In this document: piece after piece, positions 21,132-33,129 of the stretch | Layout: every line of letters begins with the position of its first letter | How positions within the stretch are numbered: the stretch's first letter is position 1 | Assembly (NCBI GenBank): GCA_944472135.2 | Contig: OX235262.1 | Coordinates: 39,979,804 to 40,043,803, forward strand | Direction: 5' to 3' | DNA from: Trichobilharzia regenti | Lineage: Eukaryota; Platyhelminthes; Trematoda; Strigeidida; Schistosomatidae | DNA length: 64,000 nucleotides | Notes under the pieces: model-generated | Database searches by the model: none | Told to the model about the DNA's origin: nothing | The model's input: only the letters and a program-made list of their open reading frames with translations | Position numbers and translations under genes: made by a program

Positions 21132-21921
21132 AGCAAGTATACTGGTATATGCATACTGAAGTAATTCAATGCGGCAGTTTGTCTTTCACGTACGGAGTGA
21201 ATAATTTCTTGCAAGAAAATATCACTTGTTGAGTGGTGGAACTCAAGGGAATAATAATATAGAAAATATTTTGCCGCACATTCATGATTCTGAGCAAAAC
21301 AAGCGGATTCTCTGTGCTCTATTGACTGAAATGTGTGATTCATTTAATAATTAATCCTTAATCTCCCCATGTCAAAGGAAACTGAAGCGATAACCCGGAA
21401 CATATCGGTTTGTTCACCACTTAAACTTTTTGGATTGAATCCTATTCATCGTTACATGAAAGAGTTCAGTTTTCATCTTTTGTGTTTCGTCTGTTTTTTG
21501 GCTGATTGTTGAATGGAAATGAGAACATGTTTCTTATTGAGCCTCTCAGGTTTGATGATGTGATCGGAGTTCTGTCATTCTTTAATTTAATCTAAATTTA
21601 TCGATGCTGACCATAAAGAACAGAGGTTTTCAGGCTCTATTGACATGTTTTTTTGTGGTAGAATGTTTAGTGGATAATACTTTACCGTTGGAAAAGATGG
21701 GTACAGTGTTAGAGTCTCAGTGACACCGTCATCATCACTCAATGAGGATAGAGATACATTCAGCTAACGTATCTCAAACTTAGAGAAACACACATCTTGG
21801 ATCTCACCGGTAAACACCATCAAAAATAATATATCTTCTATTATTTATGGATACTTTTACTACTCTAAACAGCAAATACATTAATATATGTGTAAAACTT
21901 GGGCACTGTGGTAGTAAGTAA
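21132..21921. other. unassigned AT-rich sequence
   Basis: Nothing recognised. Confidence 0.4.
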
Positions 21922-22125
21922 TTCCACATTAGTTTGTTTATTAAATGTATCACACAGTGAAACAGTATTGTATACTGGATGACGTTTCGAACACAATTTA
22001 TTGTTCATAATCATATCAATTTTGATATTGATATGATTATGAACAATAAATTGTGTTCGAAACGTCATCCAGTATACAATACTGTTTCACTGTGTGATAC
22101 ATTTAATAAACAGACCAATGTGGAA
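21922..22125. repeat. near-perfect palindrome, about 99-bp arms, 5-6 bp loop
   Basis: The arms are 21922-22020 and 22026-22125. Each carries the hairpin GAACA ... TGTTC followed by GAAAC (plus copy 22041-22062). A half copy is at 230-330, and related sequence lies in the spacer of the palindrome at 47 kb. Interpreted as two PLE termini joined head to head. Confidence 0.9.
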
Positions 22126-22199
22126 GCAAATACATTAACTGTTATTTTGCTTTAGAAATCTCGTATTTATCTTTTGATGATATTCTCGTTAGTTTTCTA

Positions 22200-22343
22200 A
22201 AAAATTATGCAACCTCATGCCAAACCTCCCCCCGTACTGATCTTACTTTCAACCAGGCGAGTTTCAGCAGTGCATCGCCTGGAGGTCGAACCACAGAGCA
22301 TATCTGTGGTTGGAGACTGTTCTACTCCTGAACCACCGACGCC
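22200..22343 (-). mobile_element. SINE head of the S2 type, 3' part missing
   Basis: The minus strand starts ggcgtcggtggttcagg (22343 to 22327), with a B-box-like ggttcgacctcc near 22280-22291. The body reaches only to the 'ggtttggcatgagg' block; the RTE-like tail is absent. Confidence 0.6.
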
Positions 22344-23539
22344 AATCTTGTTTTTAGATTTTCATAATTTTAATTTTAATTCTTTTTGTAAATGAGTCTT
22401 ACTGTTTCTAATGCTTGAAACTTATCCAATAACGCAGGAGGGGAATTATTCGTCACACAGCATCTCGCTTCTGTCAATGTCTCCTAGAGAATGATATTTA
22501 TAACTCGATATAGATTCATCATAATCAGGGAATTAATTTCCTTTCTCGTGTCGTTGCTGTAAGTTATCACTGAAATCTTTCAGTCGAATTCAATGAGTAG
22601 TCATTTAAATAGGTGAGTTATCAACATGTTGGTCACCACCCAGGCGATAAATCAACGATGACGAAATAATGACACTTCAATATCACGTCAATCAAAATCC
22701 CAATTGCCTCTAACTGCAACACCAAATGAGGACGCTTGAAATCTCCTTCAAAGTTACAACTACACGTCCCACTCACGACTGTTTGTCAGTCAGCAGGAAA
22801 CCGAAATCTGCCATTCTCTAGTGATCACTCACACTATCATAATTCTTGCAAATTCGCTAAACTTGTCGAACTAAAGTGTAGACCAAACTACAATCGTACA
22901 GCTATTGAGAACAGAGGAAAGGCCGAAATTACACCTTCTATTGAAATTAGTGTTTCACCACTCAATTTCCCTCTCTCTCTCCCTTATAATTCTTAAAATA
23001 TTTTATTACTATCGGATAACTGAAGATTTTCCCAACTGGAATTCTCTCCAGACAGACATTATTCACCCTTTCACCGAGAAATACATTCATATAAATTCAG
23101 ACAGCAGAAACAGACTAAAGGAATGTATCAGACAGAAAAGAATGGTTTTTATTGTTATGGTAAAGAATGAATTTGTCTATATATGATGAAAATAAAAATA
23201 CGCTCACGGTGATTCTGTGAAAAGCATTCTGAGATAGACGATGAAAAGAAACGGAAAGAAACTAGGTGGGCAGGAGGGAAGTGGGTGGTCGGACGAAACG
23301 TGACTTACGTGTTAGGTGTTTTGATGAGAGGAAAGCATAAATTAATGTTGGTTACGTAATACTTTCATGCTTCTGTAACAATAAATATACTGATATGTAC
23401 TTAGTCTGAGGAAACCTTATCATCCGTATATTTTGTTGCGCTATGACTAGCCTACAGCAATCCTTATTGGTGGACCGATTCATACTGACGAGCCAAATGC
23501 ATGGTGAAATTTCATTATAACTGGTTTCGTTACTATCAT

Positions 23540-23660
23540 AGATTGTATGCAGCTGATGAGAAATGAGGAATCAAAATGAATCCATATTATTCTGAAACAA
23601 TGTTATTCTATCACTGTTTAAACTTATGTAGAGGGATTTGTGTAAGAATTTCATATAGAT
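23540..23660 (+). mobile_element. PLE ORF start region
   Basis: CTGATGAGAA at 23554-23563 precedes ATGAATCCATATTATTCTG (23575 on), encoding MNPYYSE. This parallels 58912-58960, where a CTGATGAGAA box precedes an ATG encoding MDPDYSAP. It is short and decayed after about 25 codons. Confidence 0.5.
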
Positions 23661-23719
23661 GAACGACTGAAACTTTCTTCGCTAATACAGAAGGTTTACT
23701 TAAATAATTAGGGCATTAC

Positions 23720-24120
23720 TATTATTACTCATGTTTTGGATTCCGAGTTGAGTATAGGCTTTTGAGTGGCACATCGCCATTTTATTCCGTCCTCTACCAT
23801 CGCTTTCAACTAGCCCCATGTCAACACAAAGAGTTTCATTTACTTCCCTCGTGATCTTCTTCACGGCACCATCGGACTCTCAACCTGTCGCTTCCCATTT
23901 GAAGGATTTCATAAAGTGTAAAATCATTCAAATGCTCTTCTCACCTTGCGTTCATACAATATCCATCTCGCTACTCATATAAGACGGCGACTGGTTCTAG
24001 GTTGACTAGTAGACATCAAATTATGCTTCCAGATACCTTCCGTTAATTAGTACCAAAAGGTAGATAATTCAGCTGATAAACTGATTTTCCCCATTCGTTC
24101 ATTAAGTTTATTTTCAAAAT
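23720..24120 (-). mobile_element. RTE-type 3' fragment inside the palindrome spacer
   Basis: The minus strand shows the RTE tail-like start (23725-23760) and decayed terminal ORF blocks, including an 'ENQSPSYMSSEMDIV'-like stretch at about 23960-24000. It must have inserted in the spacer or predate the inversion. Confidence 0.55.
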
Positions 24121-25439
24121 GTGTATGAGGTCAAAGCTATTTGTAACCAAAAATGGTCAGCGGTTTTTTGCTCCACCAAATAAACAATAATAAGCCGATA
24201 TTACTAGTTAGTCAGACATTGCCTATGGTCTTCACGTTTTTTCGAAATACCATTGTTTTACAGAAGCATGAAAGTATTACGTAACCAACATTAATTTATG
24301 CTTTCCTCTCATCAAAACACCTAACACGTAAGTCACGTTTCGTCCGACCACCCACTTCCCTCCTGCTCACCTAGTTTCTTTCCGTTTCTTTTCATCGTCT
24401 ATCTCAGAATGCTTTTTCACAGAATCACCGTGAGCGTATTTTTATTTTTCATCATATATAGACAAACTCATTCTTTACCATAACAATAAAAACCATTCTT
24501 TTCTGTCTGATACATTCCTTTAGTCTGTTTCTGCTGTCTGAATTTATATGAATGTATTTCTCGGTGAAAGGGTGAATAATGTCTGTCTGGAGAGAATTCC
24601 AGTTGAGGAAAATCTTCAGTTATCCGATAGTAATAAAATATTTTAAGAATTATAAGGGAGAGAGAGAGGGAAATTGAGTGGTGAAACACTAATTTCAATA
24701 GAAGGTGTAATTTCGGCCTTTCCTCTGTTCTCAATAGCTGTACGATTGTAGTTTGGTCTACACTTTAGTTCGACAAGTTTAGCGAATTTGCAAGAATTAT
24801 GATAGTGTGAGTGATCACTAAAGAATGGCAGATTTCGGTTTCCTGCTGACTGACAAACAGTCGTGAGTGGGACGTGTAGTTGTAACTTTGAAGGAGATTT
24901 CAAGCGTCCTCATTTGGTGTTGCAGTTAGAGGCAATTGGGATTTTGATTGACGTGATATTAAAGTGTCATTATTTCGTCATCGTTGATTTATCGCCTGGG
25001 TGGTGAACAACATGTTGGTGATTCACCTGTTTATATGATGAATTATCGCTAACACTGGAACCATGACAGTGATTACTTTCTGTTGGTTAAACAATGTGGA
25101 CTTACAGTCGCTTCTCATGAATCGGATATAGCGACAAAGAGGAATTTCAACTAAGGCAGTAGTTTTTTCATAAATTGATATATGTGAACACTGATAGTAT
25201 TGAGAATAGAAATGAAAGTTAATATTTTAGGATATCATTACTGTTGTTCACACTTATTTTTAGATGGCCTCATGTCTACCTCAGTTGTCATTTCCCATTG
25301 CTTTTGGAATGGATGTCATGGAGTGCAATGTCACTCAGCTGTCTTCTCAGCTTATGTGTAGTTAATCCCTGTTATTTTCTGCATTTTCTTTGGATGATTG
25401 ACTCTTCATGGGTTTGTTGCCAGAGCAGTTTTTATCTCT

Positions 25440-25920
25440 CTTTCTGTTTCATCGTTTCTTCACTGTCGGATGAATGGATTTGTTGATGAAAGCCTTCCGT
25501 TGAAAATGCCTTAGTGAAACCACTCCCACATTGATGAAGCATAAAGTAAATCTAACTTGACTTTTTGTTGGAAATTTTGAATTTTGCCCTTCATTTAAAT
25601 GCAATAGATTACCACACTTATTTCGAATAAGTAAAAGACTCTCACGCTTTTCCGATTCTCCCTTTGACATTCTTATCCCTGCCGCCTGTGGTTGAAATGA
25701 CGGTGACTAGTTAAGTGAGAGAGGTGAAGTCTTTCAAATTTATCCCACTCACGGTGATTGATCTTTTCCAAGTTCACTTTAAGTCCTGTCTTCTCTGCCT
25801 GCTTTCTCGGCCAACTTGTTGGTTTTCTTCTCAGTATGTCTTCTAATTTGTGTCACATTAATCGTAAGTCACCCATGAATTATAAATCCTGTAGAGTCTT
25901 GTTGTCTGTAAACTAAAAAG
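25440..25920 (-). mobile_element. RTE-type fragment, reverse transcriptase palm end and thumb
   Basis: The minus strand of 25765-25915 reads a decayed 'DL.F.DDL.LM.HKLEDI' block (the catalytic ADD motif is lost) followed by 'AEKTGLKVNLEK', the segment following the RT active site. 25449-25670 continues into the linker. Stops occur throughout. Confidence 0.6.
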
Positions 25921-26529
25921 AAAAGTTTTTTCAAAGTTACATTGAATCAAATCTTGAATCGTACGGGAGAGGCTCAAAGTAGAAGTCTAGAGAATCAAAG
26001 TCTCTATCATTTCTTCCAATAATAAACCGATAACTTTACGATGTTACATACTACTGATCAATTAAGATGAGTAGCTGACTACCATTCACATCAGCTAGCC
26101 ACATCATCGTAACTAACTAAACACAAGATGGCTGTGTTGCTTTTTTGCAACCAAATGCTCCCAATTTGATTCAACCGAGAGAGCCAAACCACTTGAAAAC
26201 ACCCGAAATCTAGCCAGCTGATTGGACAAACTGGTAATGCATTAAATCAAATTAGCGTTCTCAGAATTGCGAATTCAATTTAAATCATGTATGCTTGAAG
26301 TAATCGAACAATAATTAAATCTGTTTATTTATGTATTAAATGATATTAATTCTATACCATTTCTGAAGTAATGGTTGAAAGAGGAAAAAGTAGATGAGAT
26401 TGTGTACATACTAAAAGATACATAGTGTTAACCCACCGTTAAGGCATACACGCACACACTCTGAAAACAAGTAAACGAAGCGGGAGTTTTAGTTCTGTAG
26501 TATATAAAAAATAATATATCCTCTTGTAA
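25921..26529. other. unassigned AT-rich sequence
   Basis: Nothing recognised. Confidence 0.4.
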
Positions 26530-27440
26530 TCTGGATGCTTTTATGCAACGGCAGCCAAAGCTCTCATGCAGTCGAAACCAATCTCCTCCAGGATAATGAC
26601 AGCCAGGTTCAACTCAAAAGGAAGGAAGGTTACAATCATTCAATGCTATGCGCCTACAAACGTCTCAGAACAAGAAAAGAGGGAGGCGTTCTACTGACAA
26701 CCACAAACAGTTATGGACAACGTCCCAAATGGCGATATCATAATCCTGACGGGTGATATGAATGCGAAACTGGGAGGAGACAATACAGGATGAGAACTCA
26801 CAATAGGTCGCGAGGCCATTGGTGAAATGAACGACAATGGTGAACTCTTCTCGGACTTGTGCGCCTTCAATGATTTGGTGATTGGTGACAATGTGTCCAA
26901 ACACAGGGATATACAAATCTGGAAATCTTCATCACTCATTACCAACAAGAAAATTCGGATTTTCAGTACAAACATGAAGTCAGTCAGTTCTTCTGTACGG
27001 ATCAGAAACTTGGCGTGTGGGTCACAAAGAATATTTTCAACAGCCTGTTGCAGACCTTTACCTACAACTAACTGCATTCACTCTATACTGAATGAAGATC
27101 AGATGGTCGGGCCGGAAAGAATCACCAACAGGAAACTATGGGAACAAACAAAACAAGAACCAATCGCCCAACGAATATGCAGGAGAAAGTGGAAATGGAT
27201 TGGACACTCGCTGAGGAGGCCACTGTGTGACATCGCGTGCGCGTCAGGCCATTGCTCAAGTGGAACCCGAAATCGAAGCGGCGAGTTGGTCGTCAGTGCA
27301 AGAGTGACATAGAGGAGATGGTGTGAATAGGAGTTGAAACAGTATGGACTAAGATGGATGCAAGTGAAAAGTACAGTAGAAGACAGAAGCAAGCAGAGAT
27401 GTGTTCCACTAGAAACCCAAAGGAACAATAATTATAATGA
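26530..27440 (+). mobile_element. RTE-type deletion derivative: endonuclease joined to RT C-terminus
   Basis: 26630-26760 encodes the middle of an APE-type endonuclease, with 'GDIIILTGDMNAKLGGDNTG' containing the catalytic GDxNA motif at 26731-26790. 26800-26935 continues 'GEMNDNGELFSDLCAFNDLVIG'. At about 26935-26945 the sequence jumps to the C-terminal part of the RT ORF ('KIRIFSTNMKSV', 'FSTACC', 'ITNRKLWEQTKQEPIAQRI', 'RRKWKWIGHSLRRP'). The whole RT palm is missing. One frame (26827-27312) is open across the junction. The 3' tail ends near 27435 in AAT-type sequence. Confidence 0.85.
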
Positions 27441-28409
27441 TATAATACCTCAAGAAGAATCCATATCAGTAAGTGGTTACAAGAACCATAAAGGAAATAT
27501 GCTTTAGAACTATCAAGCAGAAAAGTTATGAATGGATTGTTTTAAAATTCTAGGAAGTGAAAGTAGTGCACTACCGATAAGATTTATTAGTAGTATATGA
27601 ACAGACGTTCATCAGTACAAAAATGTCAAATAGCAGAGAGATAGAATTGAAAACAGAGAAAGTAAATGATTCAGCGTAACGGAGAAACATGGAAGATTTG
27701 AAAGGAATACAAACAAAACACAATATGAAGGAAGGCCAGAAGTAAAACGATACGTAGGATCTGTGCAAATGGTGATTTGAAGACAGAGTGTAAATAATTT
27801 GGCTATATAGACATTTCTAATTGCAAATTAACGTTCTTTTACCAAGTCTAGGGTCTTTTACCGTTACAATGCTATCAGAAAAGTACTTCACTATTTAAAA
27901 CAATTTGAAGCCTGAAAGAAAATTCAAATTTCGCACATCGTGTATTGAAGTGACTAAAGCGGTGTATAATCTCATGCCCGGGTGAAATCCTAGTTATTAC
28001 TTAACAACTTTGACATGTACGATGTTTCTTCACTACTGTATAGAAACTAATTATGCTACGTGGCTGTCCGAAATTACAACCTGTAAGGTACGGTGTAAAC
28101 CTATGACTCAGTGATTGAAAGTCATCTCATAAGTGCACAAGATGGCATGAAAATAACCAATGCCAAGTTTCATTTGCATATCAGGAGGAGATATGCGCAT
28201 TTTATGAAACACGCAGTCGTACGGCGGGTAATATTTAGCAGACGAATTTTGCTGAGAAATTTATTCCTGATTAATATTGTAGGTTGAGTTTTCTGCAAGT
28301 AAATTTATAATACCTATTAGCCTAATAAATAATGAACTTCTAATTCTTGATTTTATGTAGTTTTGGATCTATTTCAGTGTTTATTTTGTCAGGAACTTAC
28401 ATCAGTTAG
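27441..28409. other. unassigned AT-rich sequence
   Basis: Nothing recognised. Confidence 0.4.
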
Positions 28410-28600
28410 ATAATCATTGAAAACTGAAGAGCATTGGGCATCTATTTCGTCCCGATTTGCGGCACTTTAACGGTGACCACTCATGACCCCATTAAGAATC
28501 AAAACCATGGCCTCCATGTTGCAAGGCAACCTTTCAACCATTTGATTGGGATTCAGTGAGTCATGTGCTCTAATGTCAATCGCATCACGATACAGTACTA
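28410..28600 (-). mobile_element. SM-alpha-like SINE (S3), minus strand, diverged
   Basis: The minus strand shows 'gggacgaaatagatgcccaatgctc' split around 28435-28460, the hammerhead-like GAAA followed by the family tail. The tRNA-like head is near 28510-28590. Confidence 0.55.
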
Positions 28601-29330
28601 TTCCCGAATACTATTGGTGAAATAATGGGCACCACTGACCACGAATTCTCATTGGAACATTAGAACATTTATCCAGTAGCTGCAGACTTTTTCAGTAAAT
28701 CTCTAACTCATGTCCATTAGTGAATAAATCTAAGTTAAAACTGATCTTGGACCCTACAAACTTAAGATCTGAATATTACGGGTATATACTGCCGGAGAGT
28801 CTCAAACTAGGGCATAACTGGTTTCCAGCGTTGTATTGTTTTTAGTGATTCCTTCTCTAATCTAGCTATGCTTGATATAACAGAGAATTATCCACTAATT
28901 TGATGGTTAAAGCAACTTAACACAGATGAACAGGGAGAAAGGGGAGTACAAAGGGATCACAGTGTCATCGTGTTTTTGAATTTGGTGCGAAAGTGAATTT
29001 ATAGACAGGTGGAACTCTGCGTTTCATAAAATTAAAGATCAAAACCCATGAGTGAATAGTAAGCCGGTAAATTACAAAAAAGAAAAAAAACATTAAAAAG
29101 CATTTATCATCTTATAGCAGATCTCATACTCTGATCGAAGTACTTTGGATTGTCAAGTAAAGTTGAGATAAAATTTCACCATTAGCTTCCCAATTAACTA
29201 ATGATGAATTCAATTTTAAGAGAAATACATTATTAGCCTCAAATGGTCATCAAGTTATTGATCCTGAATCATCGTGGTCCTTAACAAACGATTATGGAAT
29301 TGTGTACCACTACAGCGTCTATATCTTCTT
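28601..29330. other. unassigned sequence
   Basis: Nothing recognised. Confidence 0.4.
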
Positions 29331-30019
29331 ATACTGTGGTGAGAGCTGTCTGCAAGCCAAAATCGGTTCACAGCAATTTACGTCGATGTCCACGTCCCGA
29401 ATCGGGGGCATAAGAAAAAAACAGTAAGACACCTTAACCTCAAGGAACTCACCAACCAATCACAACAAACTTAACGTGTGCAAATACGATCCGCAGACAT
29501 ATTGTAACAACAGAAGACAAGGGCCAGGCAACAGATCGTTTTATTATGAAAATCAACACGTATTTATACATATTTCACATTCATTATTATAGACAAGCGC
29601 AGTCATCTGATTGGTTGTTTATCAGAAGTTAGGCAGACAAACGCAGTTTTCTGATTGGTTGTTTCGGGATTCCTCGACAAATAGAGTTCTCTATCTGCGA
29701 ATCATATTTTGCCACGTTAACTTTGCTGTGATTGGTTGTTGAATCAGCCTTGTTCATATTTTCTCACGGCCCATATTAACGTAGATTAGTGCCAACCAAT
29801 CGGCTAGCAGCCTGCTCTCACCACAATATGGCCTGGCTTTCTAAGAGACGGCCACAAAGAGATAACACTATAACTTTCAGCAAGAAAATAACCAATCAGA
29901 AGAGGTTACTTCTCTGCTAACAATAACGAATAATAATGTACATAAAAATCCATAAATATCTGCTGATTTTCTTGGTAAAAGATCTGTTTCCTGACTCTTG
30001 TCTTCTGTTGTTGCAATAC
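29331..30019 (+). mobile_element. older solo LTR interrupted by a younger one, ATAC duplication
   Basis: The host LTR runs 29335-29498 and 29830-30015, starting TGTGGTGAGAG and ending TTGTTGCA. It is flanked by ATAC at 29331-29334 and 30016-30019, a 4-bp target duplication. It is clearly diverged from the LTRs at 17.6 kb. No internal retrotransposon sequence remains, so it is a solo LTR formed by LTR-LTR recombination. Confidence 0.85.
29499..29829 (-). mobile_element. younger solo LTR nested in the older LTR, ATAT duplication
   Basis: The LTR 29503-29825 lies on the minus strand (TGTAACAACAG ... CTCACCACA as read on plus). It matches 18371-18698 closely, including the block missing from 17630-17948. 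ATAT flanks both sides (29499-29502 and 29826-29829). Confidence 0.9.
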
Positions 30020-30319
30020 TACTAGGTACAAAGATAAGACGATTGTCAACTTGGAAATATCTCATGAAATTCATTGCATTTTTATAGATATTGTAGATTT
30101 GGAGAGATTTACGCTTAGAGCTGAGAATCACAGATCCTCAGCAGGAAAAATTAAGCACAAATGAAAAAGTTGTTGTTTAGTAACCACTACACACAACTCA
30201 TAGTAAAAATAAAAGAAATTTCTGAGAGAAAAAACAGTAAAGTAAGTACCAGTAACCCTGTTGCGTGAATGCCTATTTTTACAACTAGTTTGGTGATGTT
30301 TAACAGTTATAAATTGAAC

Positions 30320-30400
30320 ACAATATAATCGAGCAAAGAATATTCTTTTCGATAAATCCCTCTTCCGGCTATACAATTATATATATGTTTATATACACAG
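30320..30400 (-). mobile_element. PLE 5' terminal fragment
   Basis: The reverse complement of 30325-30365 matches 8665-8705, including the ATCGAAAAGAATattcTTTGCTC part. Confidence 0.4.
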
Positions 30401-30639
30401 AATATTCTAGATTAGGAGTTAATAACGATATTAGTGTTTTTCAAATAATATCTATTTGTAAAGTATGATCAATGCAATTACAGTTCATTAAAGATGCTTA
30501 AATAATAATAATAAATAAAGATATAATAGCGAATAGAATATCAACTAAAATTAGGAAAATTCCACAAAAATTCATGATTATTCAAACCTGGATGGACAAT
30601 GTAAGGACGATATCTGAACTAGCTTCTTTTGGATACGTA

Positions 30640-30910
30640 AATTAGGCTTGTTAATATGGATCCCTAACAGCCTCAGCAATATTTAGCAGTCGAACTCCTA
30701 AGGAGAAACTGAGATTCGTAGGTATGCGGTAAATGACCCCAAAAGCATGGCTAACGTCAATATTGTGTTCTGTATCCACAAGATGAGACAGAATAGCGCT
30801 GCAAATAGGTTTTGTTTGTCCTTTACTTATCCACTGTGCAGGGTGATGTTTGGAAGTCCGACGAGAAACAGGCCTAATTGTACGACCTATGTCACTAGCT
30901 GTAATTGAAA
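30640..30910 (-). mobile_element. Penelope-like element fragment, GIY-YIG domain
   Basis: The minus strand reads 'DIGRTIRPVSRRTSKHHPAQW', a degenerate GIY-YIG core with IG in place of YIG, then 'CSAILSHLVDTEHNID', 'FGVIYRIPTNL' and 'LNIAEAVRDPY'. All PLE endonuclease blocks are present in order and nearly in one frame. It stops before the final C.QK block. Confidence 0.75.
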
Positions 30911-30954
30911 ATGTTTTTCCAAGTTTAAATGGATTTTAGTGTCCCAAATAAGCT

Positions 30955-31130
30955 TTTTGATGATTGTTGTTTTTAAATTGACTTTTACTTATTTCCATCA
31001 ATACATTAATTTTTAGGAAAAATTTTTTCTTATTTTAATTCAATTTTTTTTAAAAAAAACCTTTTATGCCCTTTAAAAATTGTAAATTTATTGAATTATT
31101 TAAATTTTTTTTTAAAGGTAGTATATATGA
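30955..31130. repeat. homopolymer-rich low-complexity tract
   Basis: Runs of T and A of 6-10 alternate with short fragments. Such sequence is prone to sequencing and assembly errors. Confidence 0.7.
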
Positions 31131-32651
31131 TATAAACAAAGGCAGGAAGATAGGCATTCTAATTCTTGCGAGCAGTTAGCTAAAGTTATCTTGTCTAATT
31201 ACCATGATCCTCCATTTAATTCGTAACTTTACCTTTGAATCTCTTCCAGTAAACACCAGAAAAATACTTCGTAAGAATTTATGCTTGCACAGTTAAATAT
31301 AAACATTCTACCATACTACCATGTTTAGCATGGGTTTTGTGTGATGTCATAAAAGAACTTATAAACTTTTTAAATCAGTCACTGAGCAGCAAAATATAAG
31401 TAAAGGTTATTACTATTATTATATGTATTATCTATGATATAATCACTATGTTTCTGCTAACATTCAGTTTTTGCGTGGCTTGATTATTATTATTATTTTG
31501 TTAATTTTACATATCTAAAAATTTATAAAAAGAGCAAAATATTTGCAATATGGATAAAAACGCTGAAAATTCCATTCTGTATAATTACTACGGTTTGGAA
31601 TAAAGTAATTATTATTATTATTATTGTAGGCTTTAAGTTTAATTACAAATTATATAAGTTTATCTGACTTGACACAATGATACATTACTAATAATAGGGA
31701 ACATATTGCACATGGAATAATGGGACTTTTTAGATCACACGCTGAATGTGTTGAAACATGAACATAACTATAGTTCCTTCACAAACTGTAAACTCAATAG
31801 GAAATGAAACCCAGTTCACTTTGAAGGTGGAAAATAAACAGAGCGGATCAAGTGTGCTAAAATGCTAATTAAAATGAAAAAAATTAAATGAGCCCCCAGA
31901 TGCTACTGTAGTCGCCTGAAAATATCAAATTATGCGTTCACTATAAACTAGTAAAAATAATGAATTCACAAAACATCATTATTGTTACGTGATATTGAAC
32001 AAGGACACTACCTAGTTCCGCAAGCAATATGGACAACACTTCTTCCCTCTCCAGCTTCTCACTTTTGACATCTGTCAACCAGCTCTGCCTCGTACCTGGT
32101 CAGTAAATTCACATTAGGATCCTTTGCTTCAGTCTACGTCTCTCTCTTTGATGTGTCCTCCGACTGTTGACATCACTTATGTGTAATCAGCATTCCCATA
32201 CCTAAGAAGAGGAGTATTTTATCCTTACCATTTTGTACGTCCATATTTAAGTATTTTGGGACAAATATAATTTTTCATATTACTGCATTTTTTGTGTATA
32301 TTAATTTATGTGGACTGAATACCCTTCAACATACATACATACATGTTTGTATTCATTTTGCCCTTTTTATTTCGCGTGTGAACGAATTTAGCCGTTTAGT
32401 CCACTACACTACTACCCATAAAAGCCATAGCATTTTGATGGATACTTAGACTTTTAATCACCGTGCACTACATCAATAAAAATACCTAATGGATTGGCCA
32501 TTATACTTCCATCCATCTGGTGTTCACGGCGTTGTTCATCTTGAACTGCACGTTTTCAGTGCACATGAGATGAAGGTGTTTAGAAGCTTATTTAGATGAA
32601 GGAATCAATTCACATTGTTGAGATTTAATTTCGATAGTTTTTTTTCCAAAG
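31131..32651. other. unassigned; (ATT)n at 31608-31626
   Basis: 31558-31626 carries a tail-like sequence ('gctgaaaattccattctgta', then 'tttggaataaag' and ATT repeats) related to family T at 45 kb. Otherwise nothing recognised. Confidence 0.35.
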
Positions 32652-32815
32652 GGCTATTTGTGAATAATGAGGACATATCAAACGATACCAAGAATATTTT
32701 GCCAACATTTAAACTCACTAACTTAGTGAATCTAAAGATATCTTCAAAATCAGGTATCACCGGCTTTTCACTAAGTGGATTCACATTTTTAACTATTCAG
32801 TGTGTTTATGATAAG
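32652..32815 (+). CDS. candidate host exon (weak)
   Basis: A pyrimidine run ending TTTTCCAAAG (acceptor AG at 32650-32651) precedes 164 bases that are open in one frame and end in AAG followed by GTGAGT (32816-32821), a consensus donor. The frame gives about 54 residues with no recognised motif and then a stop just inside the presumed intron. It is not explained by any repeat I recognise. It could be chance in AT-rich DNA. Confidence 0.2.
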
Positions 32816-33129
32816 GTGAGTTAACTACAGATAATAAAGTTCTCACTGGAGCGTTAGATTTACTTATCATAATTCTTGGAAAATTCCCATTAGGACATAT
32901 GGAAGATAAAAACAAGTGATCCAGCAAAGTCTTGTTCCAACGAATTTACCATCAAGTTGTACAGTCGTACGTAAACATATATATATATACATATGATTTT
33001 TTAAGTAATAGTGGGTATCATGACAGCTGAGTGCCTACTGGGCAAAAATCAAACCCAACTGGATCATTTACTACTCGTATTTGAAGCTTATTTAGGCCTG
33101 ATGCTGTGGAGGAGGAGTTAAATCCAAGA

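Larger units (their letters stand above)
22601..25038. repeat. 2.4-kb inverted repeat (arms about 780 bp)
   Basis: The left arm 22601-23378 and right arm 24258-25038 are near-identical reverse complements with a few small differences. The spacer is 23379-24257. The same short frame is therefore readable from 22905 on the plus strand and from 24734 on the minus strand; it has no recognisable domain and is a by-product of the arm symmetry. The spacer begins with a PLE-like ORF start and then holds an RTE fragment. Confidence 0.95.

Noticed and set aside
22905..23186. A conserved small protein, because the same peptide appears at 22905 (+) and 24734 (-)
   Set aside because: Both lie in the arms of one inverted repeat; the identity follows from the palindrome, and the frames diverge after a single indel.
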